Source: Paraburkholderia humisilvae
Lineage (GTDB): Bacteria; Pseudomonadota; Gammaproteobacteria; Burkholderiales; Burkholderiaceae
NCBI RefSeq assembly: GCF_902859855.1
Contig: NZ_CADIKH010000009.1
Span: 173,754 to 237,753 of the forward strand
Direction: 5' to 3'
Length of the DNA stretch: 64,000 nt
Below the pieces are notes generated by a model, which had not been told where the DNA came from, did not search any database, and worked only from the letters and a program-made list of their open reading frames with translations. Of this stretch, positions 8,401-17,004 are shown in pieces. The translations under genes and the position numbers were made by a program. Each line of letters starts with the position of its first letter. Positions within the stretch are counted from its first letter, which is position 1.

Positions 8401-9138
8401 ATGGATGTATCGTCCATCATGGAAGCGACACTACTTGGCCTGCTGACAGGCGGATGCAGCGTGATGCTCGCGGGGTGGTTGCCACGCTTTCTCGAAGCCC
8501 ACTGGAGTCTGGATGAGGATCGGGTCGGCGCAGGTCTAGGCGAGTTCATGAGCGCGCTCGCCCGCATGAGACCCGCTGGCAGTGAGGTAGCGTGGATAGC
8601 CGGCAGCGTTGCGTGTTTGCTACTGGCCGCGACAGGCTTCTACGCTGAACTGGCATGGGGCACGACGAGCCAGGCCGGTGCGTTCATTCTTTTCGCGGGC
8701 GCGTTGGCCTCGGCGGCTCTTATCGATCTGGAGCACGAGATTATCCCCGACATCCTGATCATTCCGTTGCTCTGGGCCGGGCTGCTGTTTAACACTTCAG
8801 GGATGTTCGTGCCGCTGTCGTCTGCCGTCTTCGGTGCCGTGGTCGGCTATAGCTCAATGTGGACACTGAATCTCCTCTTTCAAATCCTCGCAGGTCAATC
8901 GGGCATGTACGGAGGGGACTTCAAGATGTACGCGGCGATCGGTGCGTGGGCAGGATTGAGTGCCTTGTTGCCGACGTTGCTCATTGCTCTTGTTGTTTTT
9001 GCGTTCGTGGTCTGCGTGCGCGTGATGACAAAAAACAGAAAAAGGGAAACACCGTTCGGACCATATCTCGCTATTGGCGGCGTGATTTCACTAGGCCTCG
9101 GAGATAGCGCGAATTTCTTCATTCATCTATTGCGGTAG
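8401..9138 (+). CDS. Prepilin peptidase, A24 aspartic family, minimal form
   Basis: A 245-aa polytopic membrane protein with the two aspartates of type IV prepilin peptidases: Asp109 in ALIDLEHEIIPD and Asp173 in the YGGDFKMYAAIG loop, the latter in a GxGD-like context. The late motif TPFGPYLAIGG also matches PilD-type enzymes. The cytoplasmic cysteine-containing N-methylation region of PilD is absent, so it should cleave leader peptides but not methylate. It follows the PfkB-GGDEF gene after 45 bases. No pilin genes occur in the window, so its substrates may be encoded beyond the left edge. Confidence 0.8.
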   Translation: MDVSSIMEATLLGLLTGGCSVMLAGWLPRFLEAHWSLDEDRVGAGLGEFMSALARMRPAGSEVAWIAGSVACLLLAATGFYAELAWGTTSQAGAFILFAGALASAALIDLEHEIIPDILIIPLLWAGLLFNTSGMFVPLSSAVFGAVVGYSSMWTLNLLFQILAGQSGMYGGDFKMYAAIGAWAGLSALLPTLLIALVVFAFVVCVRVMTKNRKRETPFGPYLAIGGVISLGLGDSANFFIHLLR

Positions 9139-9208
9139 CGCTTTCCCATCTTCTAGAATGACCAAAGTTTCTCGACAGGAAGCAGTATTGTCCACGTCGA
9201 AAATCGCA

Positions 9209-9224
9209 GCTAGGCGTAACTAGC
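9209..9224. promoter_or_regulatory. Inverted repeat GCTAG-N6-CTAGC upstream of the ParB gene
   Basis: GCTAG at 9209-9213 and CTAGC at 9220-9224 form an inverted repeat followed by CAAAAG. An almost identical element, GCTAG-N5-CTAGCCAAAG, lies at 20455-20469 upstream of another plasmid gene. Shared sequence, spacing and position suggest a common operator. The regulator is not identified. Confidence 0.4.
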
Positions 9225-9255
9225 CAAAAGACGGTCATCCGTCATTTTTCTCAAA

Positions 9256-9284
9256 CCCGGGTGGGATTCATGATCCCACCCGGG
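9256..9284 (+). promoter_or_regulatory. 11-bp 5' UTR hairpin upstream of the ParB gene
   Basis: CCCGGGTGGGA (9256-9266) pairs perfectly with TCCCACCCGGG (9274-9284) around the loop TTCATGA. It ends 36 bases before the ATG at 9321 and 26 before its AGGAGA site. No U-tract follows, so it is more likely a leader element or protein-binding palindrome than a terminator. Confidence 0.6.
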
Positions 9285-9320
9285 GGCATGGATTCTGCCA
9301 TCGTCTCATCAGGAGAATCC

Positions 9321-11090
9321 ATGCAAGTCAGTACCGAAATCTCGCAGTCTGAATCTCACCCGCCGGCGGTCGCGGGCGACGTTTTGTCGTCTTCGCGGGT
9401 GGTCGAGCTGGACGAAGGCGGTGTGTGCGTGCCCGAGTATGACCCTCTGGTGGTTCGTATTGGGGACGTGCGCGTGGTTTACAACCCACGAACATACTTC
9501 GAGCCGAAGGCGATGGCTGATCTGGCCCAGTCGATTCGGGCCCAAGGCCTCTTGCAACCGCTTCTGGTCCGCAAGATGGACGATCACTACGAACTCATCG
9601 CCGGCGAACGGCGCTTGCGGGCGGCGACCGAAGTGTACGGGCCAGAAGGCATTATTCCGGTCCTCTCCCGATCGATGACCGACGCCGAAGCGGCGGCAGC
9701 TGCAGCTACGGAGAACATCCAGCGGGAGGACACGTCCGCCACGGAAGAGTCGGCGGGGGCGCTGCACGCGATGGCCCTCTACGGGGGGGATCGCGACGAG
9801 GTCGCGCGGCGCCTCGGCTGGTCGCGGTCGACGCTGGACAGCCGTCTGGCTCTTCAGAACTGCATTCCTGCGGTTCAGACCGCGTTGAACGAGCGAAAGA
9901 TCATGCTCGGACACGCGGAGCTTCTGGCGGCCGTGGTGAAGAAGGTTCAGGCGGAAATCCTGCCGTTGATCATTGAGCGCAACATCTCGGTGGCCAACCT
10001 GAAGGCAGAGATAGCGGCGCAGGCCTTGCGCCTCGACACCGCACGTTTCGACAAGACCGAGTGTCTCACCTGTCATCACAACTCGTCCAATCAACGAACG
10101 CTCTTCGCTGAAGCGATCGACGACGCGCGATGCACGATGAAATCCTGTTTCGACGCGAAGAACGAAGCGCTAATCGAGTCGGTGAAGAAGGGCCTCGAGG
10201 GTCAGTACCAGCGCATCCAGGTGGTATACCCGGGCGATAACCTCACGGTCATTGCTTTGAAGGCCGAGGGCGATACAGGCGTAGGCGTTGAACAGGCGGA
10301 GGCCTGCAAGGGTTGCGCGAACTTTGGCGCGCTCATCTCGGCTACGCCCGGGAAAGTTGGCCTTTCTTATCCGAACTATTGCATGGACCCTACATGCAAC
10401 AAGGAAAAAAATGCTGCTTATCTGGCCACGATCAATCCGCCAGCGGAAAAGGCGGAAGCGACCGGCGGTTCAGACAAGAAGACAGCGGGTCAGTCTGCCG
10501 GTAAGGGAACGTCGAGCGCCAAGCCAGCTGTTTCCGCCGAGTCGAATCGCGTCAAGGAGTATCGCGAGAAGACCTGGCGCGAGGTTGTCCGCACGGTGAT
10601 GGTTCGCAGTTCGGCCAAGACCGAGATGCTAATCATCACGCTGGCGTCGATGGGGCTGTTACGCCACGTCGATGAAACGGCGCTGGCGGAGCAGATCGAG
10701 AAGGCAGGCGGGAACGCGGTCGGTCCCGGTGTCGGCCTGTACGACAGCCTGACTGCCGTAGCCGGTCTCGAGGAAACGCCGCGAGGCCGCATCCTCGATC
10801 TCGTCGCAGCTTCGGTCCTGGGTGATATCCAGATGCGGGAGGTCAAGGCTCTGGCGACGTTCCTGGAGGTAGATCTGGCCGTCCACTGGCAGGTCTGCTC
10901 CGGTTTGCTGGATGTCATGACCAAGGCCGAAATCGAAGCGCTGAGTCAGGAGATCGGTCTGAAGGAATTTCTCGGCAAGCAGTTCGCCAAGATTGTGTCG
11001 GGCAAGCGCGACGAGATGATCAAGGGTCTGCTCAAGGCTGAAGGGTTTGAGTTCCGCGGCAGGATTCCTGCCGTCATGCTGCTGAAGTAA
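9321..11090 (+). CDS. PRTRC system ParB-family protein
   Basis: The 589-aa product begins with a ParB/Srx fold: AGERRLRAA at about 94-102 (the nucleotide-binding GxxR box) and ENIQRED shortly after, then a helix-turn-helix (DEVARRLGWSRSTL). The C-terminal two thirds are unusual for ParB and typical of the PRTRC form. Cysteine pairs CLTCHH (about 249), CKGC (about 329) and CMDPTC (about 355) suggest a zinc-binding insert, and a Lys/Ala/Ser-rich linker precedes a helical end domain. The ATG at 9321 has AGGAGA upstream; earlier starts lie inside the hairpin. PRTRC cassettes are plasmid-borne and pair this protein with ubiquitin-like conjugation genes, which follow here. Confidence 0.9.
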   Translation: MQVSTEISQSESHPPAVAGDVLSSSRVVELDEGGVCVPEYDPLVVRIGDVRVVYNPRTYFEPKAMADLAQSIRAQGLLQPLLVRKMDDHYELIAGERRLRAATEVYGPEGIIPVLSRSMTDAEAAAAAATENIQREDTSATEESAGALHAMALYGGDRDEVARRLGWSRSTLDSRLALQNCIPAVQTALNERKIMLGHAELLAAVVKKVQAEILPLIIERNISVANLKAEIAAQALRLDTARFDKTECLTCHHNSSNQRTLFAEAIDDARCTMKSCFDAKNEALIESVKKGLEGQYQRIQVVYPGDNLTVIALKAEGDTGVGVEQAEACKGCANFGALISATPGKVGLSYPNYCMDPTCNKEKNAAYLATINPPAEKAEATGGSDKKTAGQSAGKGTSSAKPAVSAESNRVKEYREKTWREVVRTVMVRSSAKTEMLIITLASMGLLRHVDETALAEQIEKAGGNAVGPGVGLYDSLTAVAGLEETPRGRILDLVAASVLGDIQMREVKALATFLEVDLAVHWQVCSGLLDVMTKAEIEALSQEIGLKEFLGKQFAKIVSGKRDEMIKGLLKAEGFEFRGRIPAVMLLK

Positions 11091-11108
11091 GCAGCAAGTT
11101 GTCCGTGC

Positions 11109-11133
11109 GCTGGTCACCGCTCTGGTGACCAGC
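11109..11133. promoter_or_regulatory. 10-bp hairpin between ParB and PRTRC E
   Basis: GCTGGTCACC (11109-11118) pairs with GGTGACCAGC (11124-11133) around a 5-base loop. It lies 19 bases after the ParB stop and 72 before the next ATG. No T-run follows, so attenuation or mRNA processing is as likely as termination. Confidence 0.45.
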
Positions 11134-11205
11134 ATCCATCCTTTCTGTTGGCGGGTGCTGTCCTTTGCGGGGCGGGCATTCGCATTTCCATTTCGGGAGT
11201 TTTAT

Positions 11206-11694
11206 ATGTCCACGCTGTTCAAGCAGCTGCACACGCTCGTCTGTCAATCGGACGGGGGTCTCATGTTGTCGATCGTCGCAGGCAAGGCCGGGAGAATGAC
11301 GGTAGCTGTCATGCCTAAGTCGAACCAGAAGGAGGCGAGCGAAAGCGGACTTCTCACGCCGCTCGCGCTCACCGGCACACCGGAAGAGCTCGACCAGGAG
11401 TTCCTTCGTTGCCTCGGAGAGTTCGCAGGCCAGCGTCAGTCGCTCGTCGAACAACTCGCGGCGACGACTGCCGCGCTGGAAGCAGCAAAGGGTAAGGCGG
11501 TGGCCAAGAGCAAGCCCGCGGGTAAGCCGGCGGCGCTGCCGGCGCCGGCTGCGCAAGCCGGCGTGACTTCTGCGGCCGAACTGATGGGCTCGGAAGTGGA
11601 AGACGCGGAGCCGGATGAGCCGGGTGCTGCCTCAGAGGTCGCGCAACCGGGTTCGAGCGGAAGCCTATTCGGTAACGCGGCGCTCGTTGGTTAA
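11206..11694 (+). CDS. PRTRC system protein E
   Basis: The 162-aa product starts at an ATG preceded by GGGAG. The N-terminal 85 residues are globular and contain LALTGTPEELDQEF, a block characteristic of PRTRC E proteins. The rest is a Lys/Ala/Pro-rich linker and an acidic, disordered tail. It is the second gene of the PRTRC cassette and is followed 10 bases later by the ubiquitin-like C gene. No catalytic residues are evident; its role in the system is unknown. Confidence 0.8.
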   Translation: MSTLFKQLHTLVCQSDGGLMLSIVAGKAGRMTVAVMPKSNQKEASESGLLTPLALTGTPEELDQEFLRCLGEFAGQRQSLVEQLAATTAALEAAKGKAVAKSKPAGKPAALPAPAAQAGVTSAAELMGSEVEDAEPDEPGAASEVAQPGSSGSLFGNAALVG

Positions 11695-11704
11695 GGGAGG
11701 CGAC

Positions 11705-11917
11705 ATGGCATTGGAAATTTCTCTGATCAAGCGCGTCTTCATGTATCACGGCACGCAGTTCGCAGACCCCGGTCCGTCGTTGTCGATCCAGCAGGTTCAG
11801 GATGTGCTGTCCATGGCGCACCCGGACATTGCAACAGCTGAGATCGAACAGAACGAGGTCCGCGCTGATGGCACGGTGGTCTACAACGTCCGCCGCAAGG
11901 TGGGTCAAAAGGGCTGA
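11705..11917 (+). CDS. PRTRC system protein C, ubiquitin-like
   Basis: A 70-aa protein preceded by AAGGGAGG. Its alternation of short strands and one helix (SLSIQQVQDVLSMAHP) fits the small beta-grasp of prokaryotic ubiquitin-like proteins assigned to PRTRC C. It ends in VGQKG, a single C-terminal glycine that would be exposed without processing. Together with E1-like ThiF (14560), E2-like B (13192) and JAMM protein A (13932) it would be the conjugated modifier; that biochemical role is inference from domain families, as is any target. Confidence 0.8.
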   Translation: MALEISLIKRVFMYHGTQFADPGPSLSIQQVQDVLSMAHPDIATAEIEQNEVRADGTVVYNVRRKVGQKG

Positions 11918-11919
11918 CC

Positions 11920-12147
11920 ATGAAGCCGATGATGTTTGACGCCTGGCTTGCCAGGGCAAACGGCTCATCGGTGGAGGTGGTCAAGGGGGCAGCAGGGTCG
12001 GAAGATCGCGCTGCCCCTACGCCTGTCCCACTTGAGGAGGTCTACGAATGCGCTTGCATTCTGAAGTCCATGATCGATCGATCGCAGCAGGATCAGCCTG
12101 CCGGCAGATTGGCTCTGATGCCGCTGGATCTGCCCATGCCTGGATGA
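11920..12147 (+). CDS. Small hypothetical protein inside the PRTRC cassette
   Basis: A 75-aa open frame starts 3 bases after the C gene and overlaps the start of PRTRC F by 100 bases in another frame. It is Pro/Met-rich at its end (ending LPMPG) and has one CxC pair. The overlap region must code mainly for F, which has the strong ribosome site, so this product may be shorter or not made. No family is recognised. Confidence 0.35.
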   Translation: MKPMMFDAWLARANGSSVEVVKGAAGSEDRAAPTPVPLEEVYECACILKSMIDRSQQDQPAGRLALMPLDLPMPG

Positions 12148-13190
12148 GGTTGCCGATTCTCGACCGGATCGTTCCGGTCGAGCACAACAGCCAGCGCGGC
12201 CTTGCCTGGCTGGAGGCTGCCAAATCGCTGCATGCGTGCGGATTGGTCATTTCATCGGACGTCGAGGGTTGGAGCTCACCGGGCAAGCTAGTCGAGGCGG
12301 CGTTGTCCCGTTGGTTCGCGAAGCGCACTGACGGGGTAGCAGCGATCGAGCTCGATATCTCTTTTGCTACGGCCACTGACCTGGTCGATGACGGTGCGAT
12401 AGAGGAGCCCGGCGAGGACGATCTGACCGATCTCGCGGTTTGGGTCGAGGTCTCGCGTGACCGACCGAATTTCCGGAGTCTGCGTCGCGGATTTCTGGAG
12501 ATGGAAGGAATCGCGGAAGGACTCGGCATTGCCGCGACCACGATCCTGTCGGCAGCCGGGCACGCCATCGGCTTCACGTTCGATCACGATTACGTGTCGC
12601 ATTTTGCGGGAATGTACATCTACGGCTGGGAAGACTGCTGGCCTGACGGCGGATACGATCCCTCCGACTACGAGCCGGAAAACGAAGATGGTTCCAGTGA
12701 ATACTTCGCCTATACACGGCCGGCATTCCAGCGCAACTGTCCGCGGCGGGAACTGCTCTGGCATCCGTCGATTCGTGACATGGAGAAGTTTGTTCTTGGC
12801 GTCGCAAAGCGCAACGCGGTCATGCCGCCGTTGCTGGAGGATCTGGTTCGGCTCGTGAAGGCGAGGCGGCATCGCAATGCGATGTGGCCCACGCTCGGCG
12901 GGACTGACTACAACTCCATGTGCCCGGTGTTTTCGCTTGCCTGGGAGGCCCCGGGCGAAGAGACGGACGGCATTCGGGAGAACATCTACCGCGTCTGGGA
13001 CGACTTCGCCAACATGCTCTACAACGGAGCGGAAGGGTGGACGTACGGCCTCGGCGCGGAAATGTTGTCCTGTCGAAGCCCGGCATTGCTCCGGGAGACT
13101 CTGAAACGTTGGGATGGCCGACTTCGACTGTTGCGGGCGACTGATCGCCTGCTGCAATCGATGACGGATCCCGTTACTTATGGTAGGTGA
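12048..13190 (+). CDS. PRTRC system protein F
   Basis: The ATG at 12048 follows GAGGAGG with 7 bases of spacing, a strong site. The 380-aa product is acidic and soluble, with a Trp/Tyr-rich middle (MYIYGWEDCWPDGGYDPSDY) and no transmembrane helix. Position between C and B and overall composition match PRTRC F. No enzymatic motif is obvious. Its stop is followed directly by the B gene, whose ATG at 13192 begins 1 base later. Confidence 0.8.
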   Translation: MRLHSEVHDRSIAAGSACRQIGSDAAGSAHAWMRLPILDRIVPVEHNSQRGLAWLEAAKSLHACGLVISSDVEGWSSPGKLVEAALSRWFAKRTDGVAAIELDISFATATDLVDDGAIEEPGEDDLTDLAVWVEVSRDRPNFRSLRRGFLEMEGIAEGLGIAATTILSAAGHAIGFTFDHDYVSHFAGMYIYGWEDCWPDGGYDPSDYEPENEDGSSEYFAYTRPAFQRNCPRRELLWHPSIRDMEKFVLGVAKRNAVMPPLLEDLVRLVKARRHRNAMWPTLGGTDYNSMCPVFSLAWEAPGEETDGIRENIYRVWDDFANMLYNGAEGWTYGLGAEMLSCRSPALLRETLKRWDGRLRLLRATDRLLQSMTDPVTYGR

Positions 13191-13191
13191 C

Positions 13192-13932
13192 ATGATCACG
13201 ACGCAACTTGTTGGTACCGGGTCGTCATTGAAGCTCGAACACGCCATCCTTTTGTACACCCGCTCCGGGCACGTCGGGAGCGGGCCGGGGATTGGCTTTG
13301 TCACGATCAATCCGGTCCGGATTGAGAAGGAAAACGCGGTGATCGGTCCTGGCCAGCCTGCGAGTCGCTCAGCGCTGGTCGACGCACTCGATCAGCTTGC
13401 TGACCGAGAGCCGACGCGGGCGCTGTATCACCCGCGTCTGCTCGGTCGTGGCGCCGACTATGCGGTCTGGTATGCGCCGCCCGGCAAGCGGCATCTCGCC
13501 TTCAATCACCCGTCCGTCGGGGGAAAGAAAGCCGGGGTGTGCCCTCTGCCGGGTCTGGTGTTTTTCCTCGTGCGCGGCGACTGGTACGTGTTCGCATACC
13601 GGGGAAACCGACGTCCGTCCGCGCGTACGCTGCTCTACCGCACGCCCTTCTATAACGTGTGGGCGGAGGGGCGGATTTGCGTGGGCAACATCGATCTACC
13701 GAAGCAGGGAGCAGCAGCGCCACTGGAACAATGGGAGGACGCGTTCTTCGGAACGTGGTTCACGCACCCGAACATTCCGGAGGCGCGGCTTCTGCGCGAG
13801 GGGGAGAACTGCGGGAGGCTTTGGAAGGCACTTCTTTCGGGAAAGAAAGAAGCGTTTCCGACCGATCTCCTGGCCCGGATGGACATGCGACTCGAGGATG
13901 CGTTCAGGAAGCTGGTGGGAGGGGGTGTCTGA
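13192..13932 (+). CDS. PRTRC system protein B, E2-like
   Basis: A 246-aa protein with the hallmark of prokaryotic E2-like (Prok-E2_D) proteins: TPFYNVWAEG followed by RICVGNI, placing Cys163 where the thioester cysteine of E2 enzymes sits. A late FFGTWFTHPN block is also typical. AGGTGA precedes the ATG. The stop overlaps the start of the A gene (TGATG). Expected role: accept the ubiquitin-like C protein from ThiF and pass it to a target. This is inference from the family. Confidence 0.85.
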   Translation: MITTQLVGTGSSLKLEHAILLYTRSGHVGSGPGIGFVTINPVRIEKENAVIGPGQPASRSALVDALDQLADREPTRALYHPRLLGRGADYAVWYAPPGKRHLAFNHPSVGGKKAGVCPLPGLVFFLVRGDWYVFAYRGNRRPSARTLLYRTPFYNVWAEGRICVGNIDLPKQGAAAPLEQWEDAFFGTWFTHPNIPEARLLREGENCGRLWKALLSGKKEAFPTDLLARMDMRLEDAFRKLVGGGV

Positions 13933-14570
13933 TGGATCACCGTGATACTTTTCTCCAGACCACGTTCCCGACGTTGCCGGTGCCGCGGTTCGGCGCGTTC
14001 GAGGAACTGGCTTCGAATGGACATCGGTTCCTCGTCGGAAGCGACGCCGTCGTGCTGGAAGTCCGACGGCCGTGGCTGTACATGCGCAAGATCGCGATGA
14101 GGAACGAGAGCGGTCTCGCGCTCCCGTATGGCCAGGTGTCGGAAGTGTTCGAACTGAGTTGCGGGCCTATCCCGCGCGAGATGCTCCTGGAGTTTGGCTG
14201 GCAGGCGAAAGCTTGGGGTGAGATCGAAACGGCCGCGTGGATCACGTGGCGTGAGAGCACCCGGTCCTTCGTCTATCGGCGACTCAATGAGCGGACAGCG
14301 TCTGCCGCCAGAGTGGTCGTGGACCGACCGGAGCTGGACGCGGACGAGCACCTGATTGTGGACCTCCACAGCCATGGTTTCTCAAACGCGTTCTTTAGCC
14401 GTACCGACAACGAAGACGATCAGGGCGAAGTCAAATTCTCGATGGTCGTTGGCTCTTGCCACCAGGACAGGCCGGAGGCATTTGACGTTGTTGCACGGCT
14501 TTGCGTACTGGGGATGATTGTGCCGGCGAATGAGGCGTTCTCGTTGAAGGAGGTGCAGCATGCAGCGTGA
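13932..14570 (+). CDS. PRTRC system protein A, JAB/JAMM metallopeptidase
   Basis: The 212-aa product has a complete JAMM zinc motif: His146-Ser-His148, seven residues, Ser156, two residues, Asp159 (in DLHSHGFSNAFFSRTD). This is the active site of JAB deubiquitinase-like enzymes. The N-terminal half is an extra domain without known motif. It overlaps both neighbours, TGATG with B and 11 bases with ThiF, so the three are translated together. Likely role: trim or remove the ubiquitin-like protein. Confidence 0.88.
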   Translation: MDHRDTFLQTTFPTLPVPRFGAFEELASNGHRFLVGSDAVVLEVRRPWLYMRKIAMRNESGLALPYGQVSEVFELSCGPIPREMLLEFGWQAKAWGEIETAAWITWRESTRSFVYRRLNERTASAARVVVDRPELDADEHLIVDLHSHGFSNAFFSRTDNEDDQGEVKFSMVVGSCHQDRPEAFDVVARLCVLGMIVPANEAFSLKEVQHAA

Positions 14571-15315
14571 ACACATGGTGCATTCCTTCCTGTTGACGCG
14601 GGTGCCTCATATCGTCGTCATCGGCGCCGGCGGGAACGGTAGTGCGATGCTGGCTTCGCTCGCCACCCTGAACCATGCAATGCAGGAACTTGGCCATCCG
14701 GGCTTCAGTGTGACGGCCGTCGACGGCGACACGGTCTCGCCTTCCAACATTGGACGGCAAGGGTTTTATCCGTGTGACGTGGGCCAGTTCAAGACCGATG
14801 TACTGATCCAGCGGATCAACATGGGCTTCGGCACGCGATGGGTTTCCATGCCGATGATGTTCACGGGGGAGAATTCCCGTGACCTGAGTCCTGATATGGT
14901 GATTTCCTGTGTGGATTCGCGTCACGCGAGAAGTGTGATCGCAAAGTCCTTCTGTGAAGGCTATTACATGGACCTCGGCAACAACGCGGCGACGGGCCAG
15001 GTGGTCGTCGGGGAGTTCAAGTCGCGGAAGGTGAGCGGCTTACGCCTGCCCCATGCTGTGGATCTCTTTCCTGAGATTGCCGATACGTCGCTGCCAGAGG
15101 ACGATCAGCCATCATGTTCGATGGCTGAGGCCCTTGAGCGGCAAAACCTGTTCATCAACCGGATGATCGCTGGTTGGGCAGCAGAGTTGCTATGGCAGAT
15201 GTTCCGCTATGGCAAGTTGAGCTTCCACGGCAATTTCGTCAATCTGAGTTCGGGGCGTGTCGTTCCGATTCCGGTCGACGAAGAGGTGTGGTCGAACATG
15301 GGATACAAAGCTTGA
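14560..15315 (+). CDS. PRTRC system ThiF-family E1-like adenylyltransferase
   Basis: A 251-aa ThiF/E1 fold: glycine-rich ATP loop IGAGGNGSA at 21-29, the VDGDTVSPSNIGRQ block (about 54-67) that contacts ATP and metal, and a candidate catalytic Cys186 in DDQPSCSMAEA. AAGGAGG precedes the ATG. It is the last gene of the cassette and is followed by a terminator. Expected reaction: adenylate the C-terminus of the ubiquitin-like protein and transfer it as a thioester. Confidence 0.88.
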   Translation: MQREHMVHSFLLTRVPHIVVIGAGGNGSAMLASLATLNHAMQELGHPGFSVTAVDGDTVSPSNIGRQGFYPCDVGQFKTDVLIQRINMGFGTRWVSMPMMFTGENSRDLSPDMVISCVDSRHARSVIAKSFCEGYYMDLGNNAATGQVVVGEFKSRKVSGLRLPHAVDLFPEIADTSLPEDDQPSCSMAEALERQNLFINRMIAGWAAELLWQMFRYGKLSFHGNFVNLSSGRVVPIPVDEEVWSNMGYKA

Positions 15316-15339
15316 CGGGCAGTAGTATTGCGCGGTACC

Positions 15340-15380
15340 GAAGCCTCAGCTTTCCGTTATGGAAAAGCTGGGGCTTCTTT
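15340..15380 (+). terminator. Rho-independent terminator of the PRTRC operon
   Basis: GAAGCCTCAGCTTTCC (15340-15355) pairs with GGAAAAGCTGGGGCTTC (15361-15377) apart from one bulged base and one T-G pair, around the loop GTTAT. The stem is followed by TTT. It lies 25 bases after the ThiF stop. Confidence 0.8.
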
Positions 15381-15440
15381 GTCTGTAACCACGGCGCAGC
15401 CATAGACCCGCGCAGTCGGCGGCGCGGGCACATAGTGGAG

Positions 15441-16691
15441 TCAAGCGGGAATAGCCACAGATTCAATTGGCACCCGCGTGCCCATGAACTGCAAACCGTT
15501 CGCGCTGGCGACAACGTTCAAGGCGTTCTTGTAACCATAGAACTCGCCGGGGCCGTCACCCGAAGGTATTGCGTCGAGCCCGTTTACGACTGCCGTGTGA
15601 TTGCCAAAGGTAAGGAGCCTTGGCGCATACGGCGTCGCGCCGTCCGACACCAAAAGAATAGGTGAATGTCTCTCGCGTTCGTGGACCTGACGCCAGTAGT
15701 AGTACGAATGAACTACGCCGGCAAGAACTTCACTCGCCGGATCGTGCCGGGAAAAGAGAACAATGAACGGACGGCGGCGACTCTCGTCCAGACTCATCAC
15801 TCCAACTTTGAAGTTGCGCCGATCCAGCTCCGTAATAACTTCCATGACCCTTCGTTTTGCCTCATCCTCGAGCAGCGGAGGCTTTCTGCCAATCTCGCTA
15901 GCCAAAAAGCTGGATTCTTCGCTCATCCAGGCCGGCCATGCGGTGCCGTGCACGAGGTACGATGCTGCATCTTTCACCGAGTAGAAGGGGATTGCGGCGA
16001 AGTCCTCAGTGCCAAACAGCTGCAAACGCGATCGGGCGTTCTCGTGAGCGCTCAGTTCCAGACCTTGTGCCCATCCGTTGTCCTGCAATTTCCGCTCAAG
16101 TTCGAGTGGAAGGGCACTGATGATCGATCGCACCCACCACTTGGATGGTGTGTCGAGAGCAACAGGCAGGTTTCGCTCCCTGAGGTCCAGCGATCTGAAA
16201 TCGGCGAACATTTCTTCCATTCCGAGCTTCTCAACAGCGGAGAACACCGGGGTGTCCTGGACTGCCGCGGCCTCGGTGTCGACCATGATCAGTCCAGGCA
16301 TCTGCCTGGCGCTCATCTCCTCGAAGAACAGGACGAGGGCAGGCAAGATCGCATCCGCCTGTTTGCCCGTGAAGACTACGGGGCCGCTTTCGGAGAGCTG
16401 GATTTCAAGCTGGTAAAGCGCGGAAAGCGTGTTTTGGTGAGCGTCGTTTCGGCTGAGAATTGTCCACCAGGGAGCATTCCTGTCCAAACCCAAGCGCCGA
16501 GCCAGGCTTTCGACATCGGCCAGCGACTTGAACCCACGCGAAACGGCAACCGCCTTCTGACAGGTCGAGAGCGGATACGCAGTGCCAAATACGGTCTTTG
16601 AGTGCTTCTGGAGTCGTTTTGCGTCCCGCTTGAGCGTAGAAACGTTGCGGGCCACAGACGCAGTGAGACTGCGAATCAGAGAGATCGCCAT
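15441..16691 (-). CDS. Hypothetical 416-aa plasmid protein with KRxAKxL N-terminal motif
   Basis: The ATG at 16691 is preceded by AAGGAC. The N-terminal 60 residues carry LKRDAKRLQKHSK and, after a gap, SRGFKSLADVESLARRLG. This resembles the short DNA-binding-like motif at the start of several plasmid-borne proteins of otherwise unrelated function. The remainder is a soluble alpha/beta domain with two hydrophobic strands (PVVFTGKQAD, FIVLFSRHD) but no Walker motif. It is convergent with the PRTRC operon. Function unknown. Confidence 0.7.
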   Translation of the reverse strand: MAISLIRSLTASVARNVSTLKRDAKRLQKHSKTVFGTAYPLSTCQKAVAVSRGFKSLADVESLARRLGLDRNAPWWTILSRNDAHQNTLSALYQLEIQLSESGPVVFTGKQADAILPALVLFFEEMSARQMPGLIMVDTEAAAVQDTPVFSAVEKLGMEEMFADFRSLDLRERNLPVALDTPSKWWVRSIISALPLELERKLQDNGWAQGLELSAHENARSRLQLFGTEDFAAIPFYSVKDAASYLVHGTAWPAWMSEESSFLASEIGRKPPLLEDEAKRRVMEVITELDRRNFKVGVMSLDESRRRPFIVLFSRHDPASEVLAGVVHSYYYWRQVHERERHSPILLVSDGATPYAPRLLTFGNHTAVVNGLDAIPSGDGPGEFYGYKNALNVVASANGLQFMGTRVPIESVAIPA

Positions 16692-17004
16692 AACTTGTCC
16701 TTGGCATGTCGTTTGACGTGCCTGCAGGTACGTTGAGAAAGCTGCCCTGGTACTAACTTCCATCGGGCGAGCCGTGATTGTTTACCCGTGCATTCCTCTC
16801 GGATTCACCCGTATGGTGGGTCCGCGCTGCACCGACGCAATCGGGAACATATCCCAGTTTCGCTACTTCTGGCAACTATTGGCCTAGGCGGCCATGTTTC
16901 ATCGATATTGGCGCCCGCCCGAGGAGCAGCTGCATCCCAGGGCGATGTTGTCTCGACAAACCTATAGAACGTATACTCGCCGGCCAGAGAGATAGAGGTC
17001 AGGT
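16692..17004. promoter_or_regulatory. Divergent intergenic region, 15441 gene / SET gene
   Basis: About 313 bases between divergent starts at 16691 and 17005. It should hold both promoters, but I cannot point to confident -35/-10 pairs. Short GGCCTAGGCGGCC is a palindrome-like stretch near 16881-16893. No gene is seen. Confidence 0.35.

Noticed and set aside
12288..13310. A 340-codon minus-strand frame
   Set aside because: Antisense to PRTRC F; the + strand gene fits the operon and has a strong GAGGAGG site.
15666..16601. A 311-codon + strand frame
   Set aside because: Antisense to the 15441-16691 gene, which has a ribosome site and sensible protein sequence.
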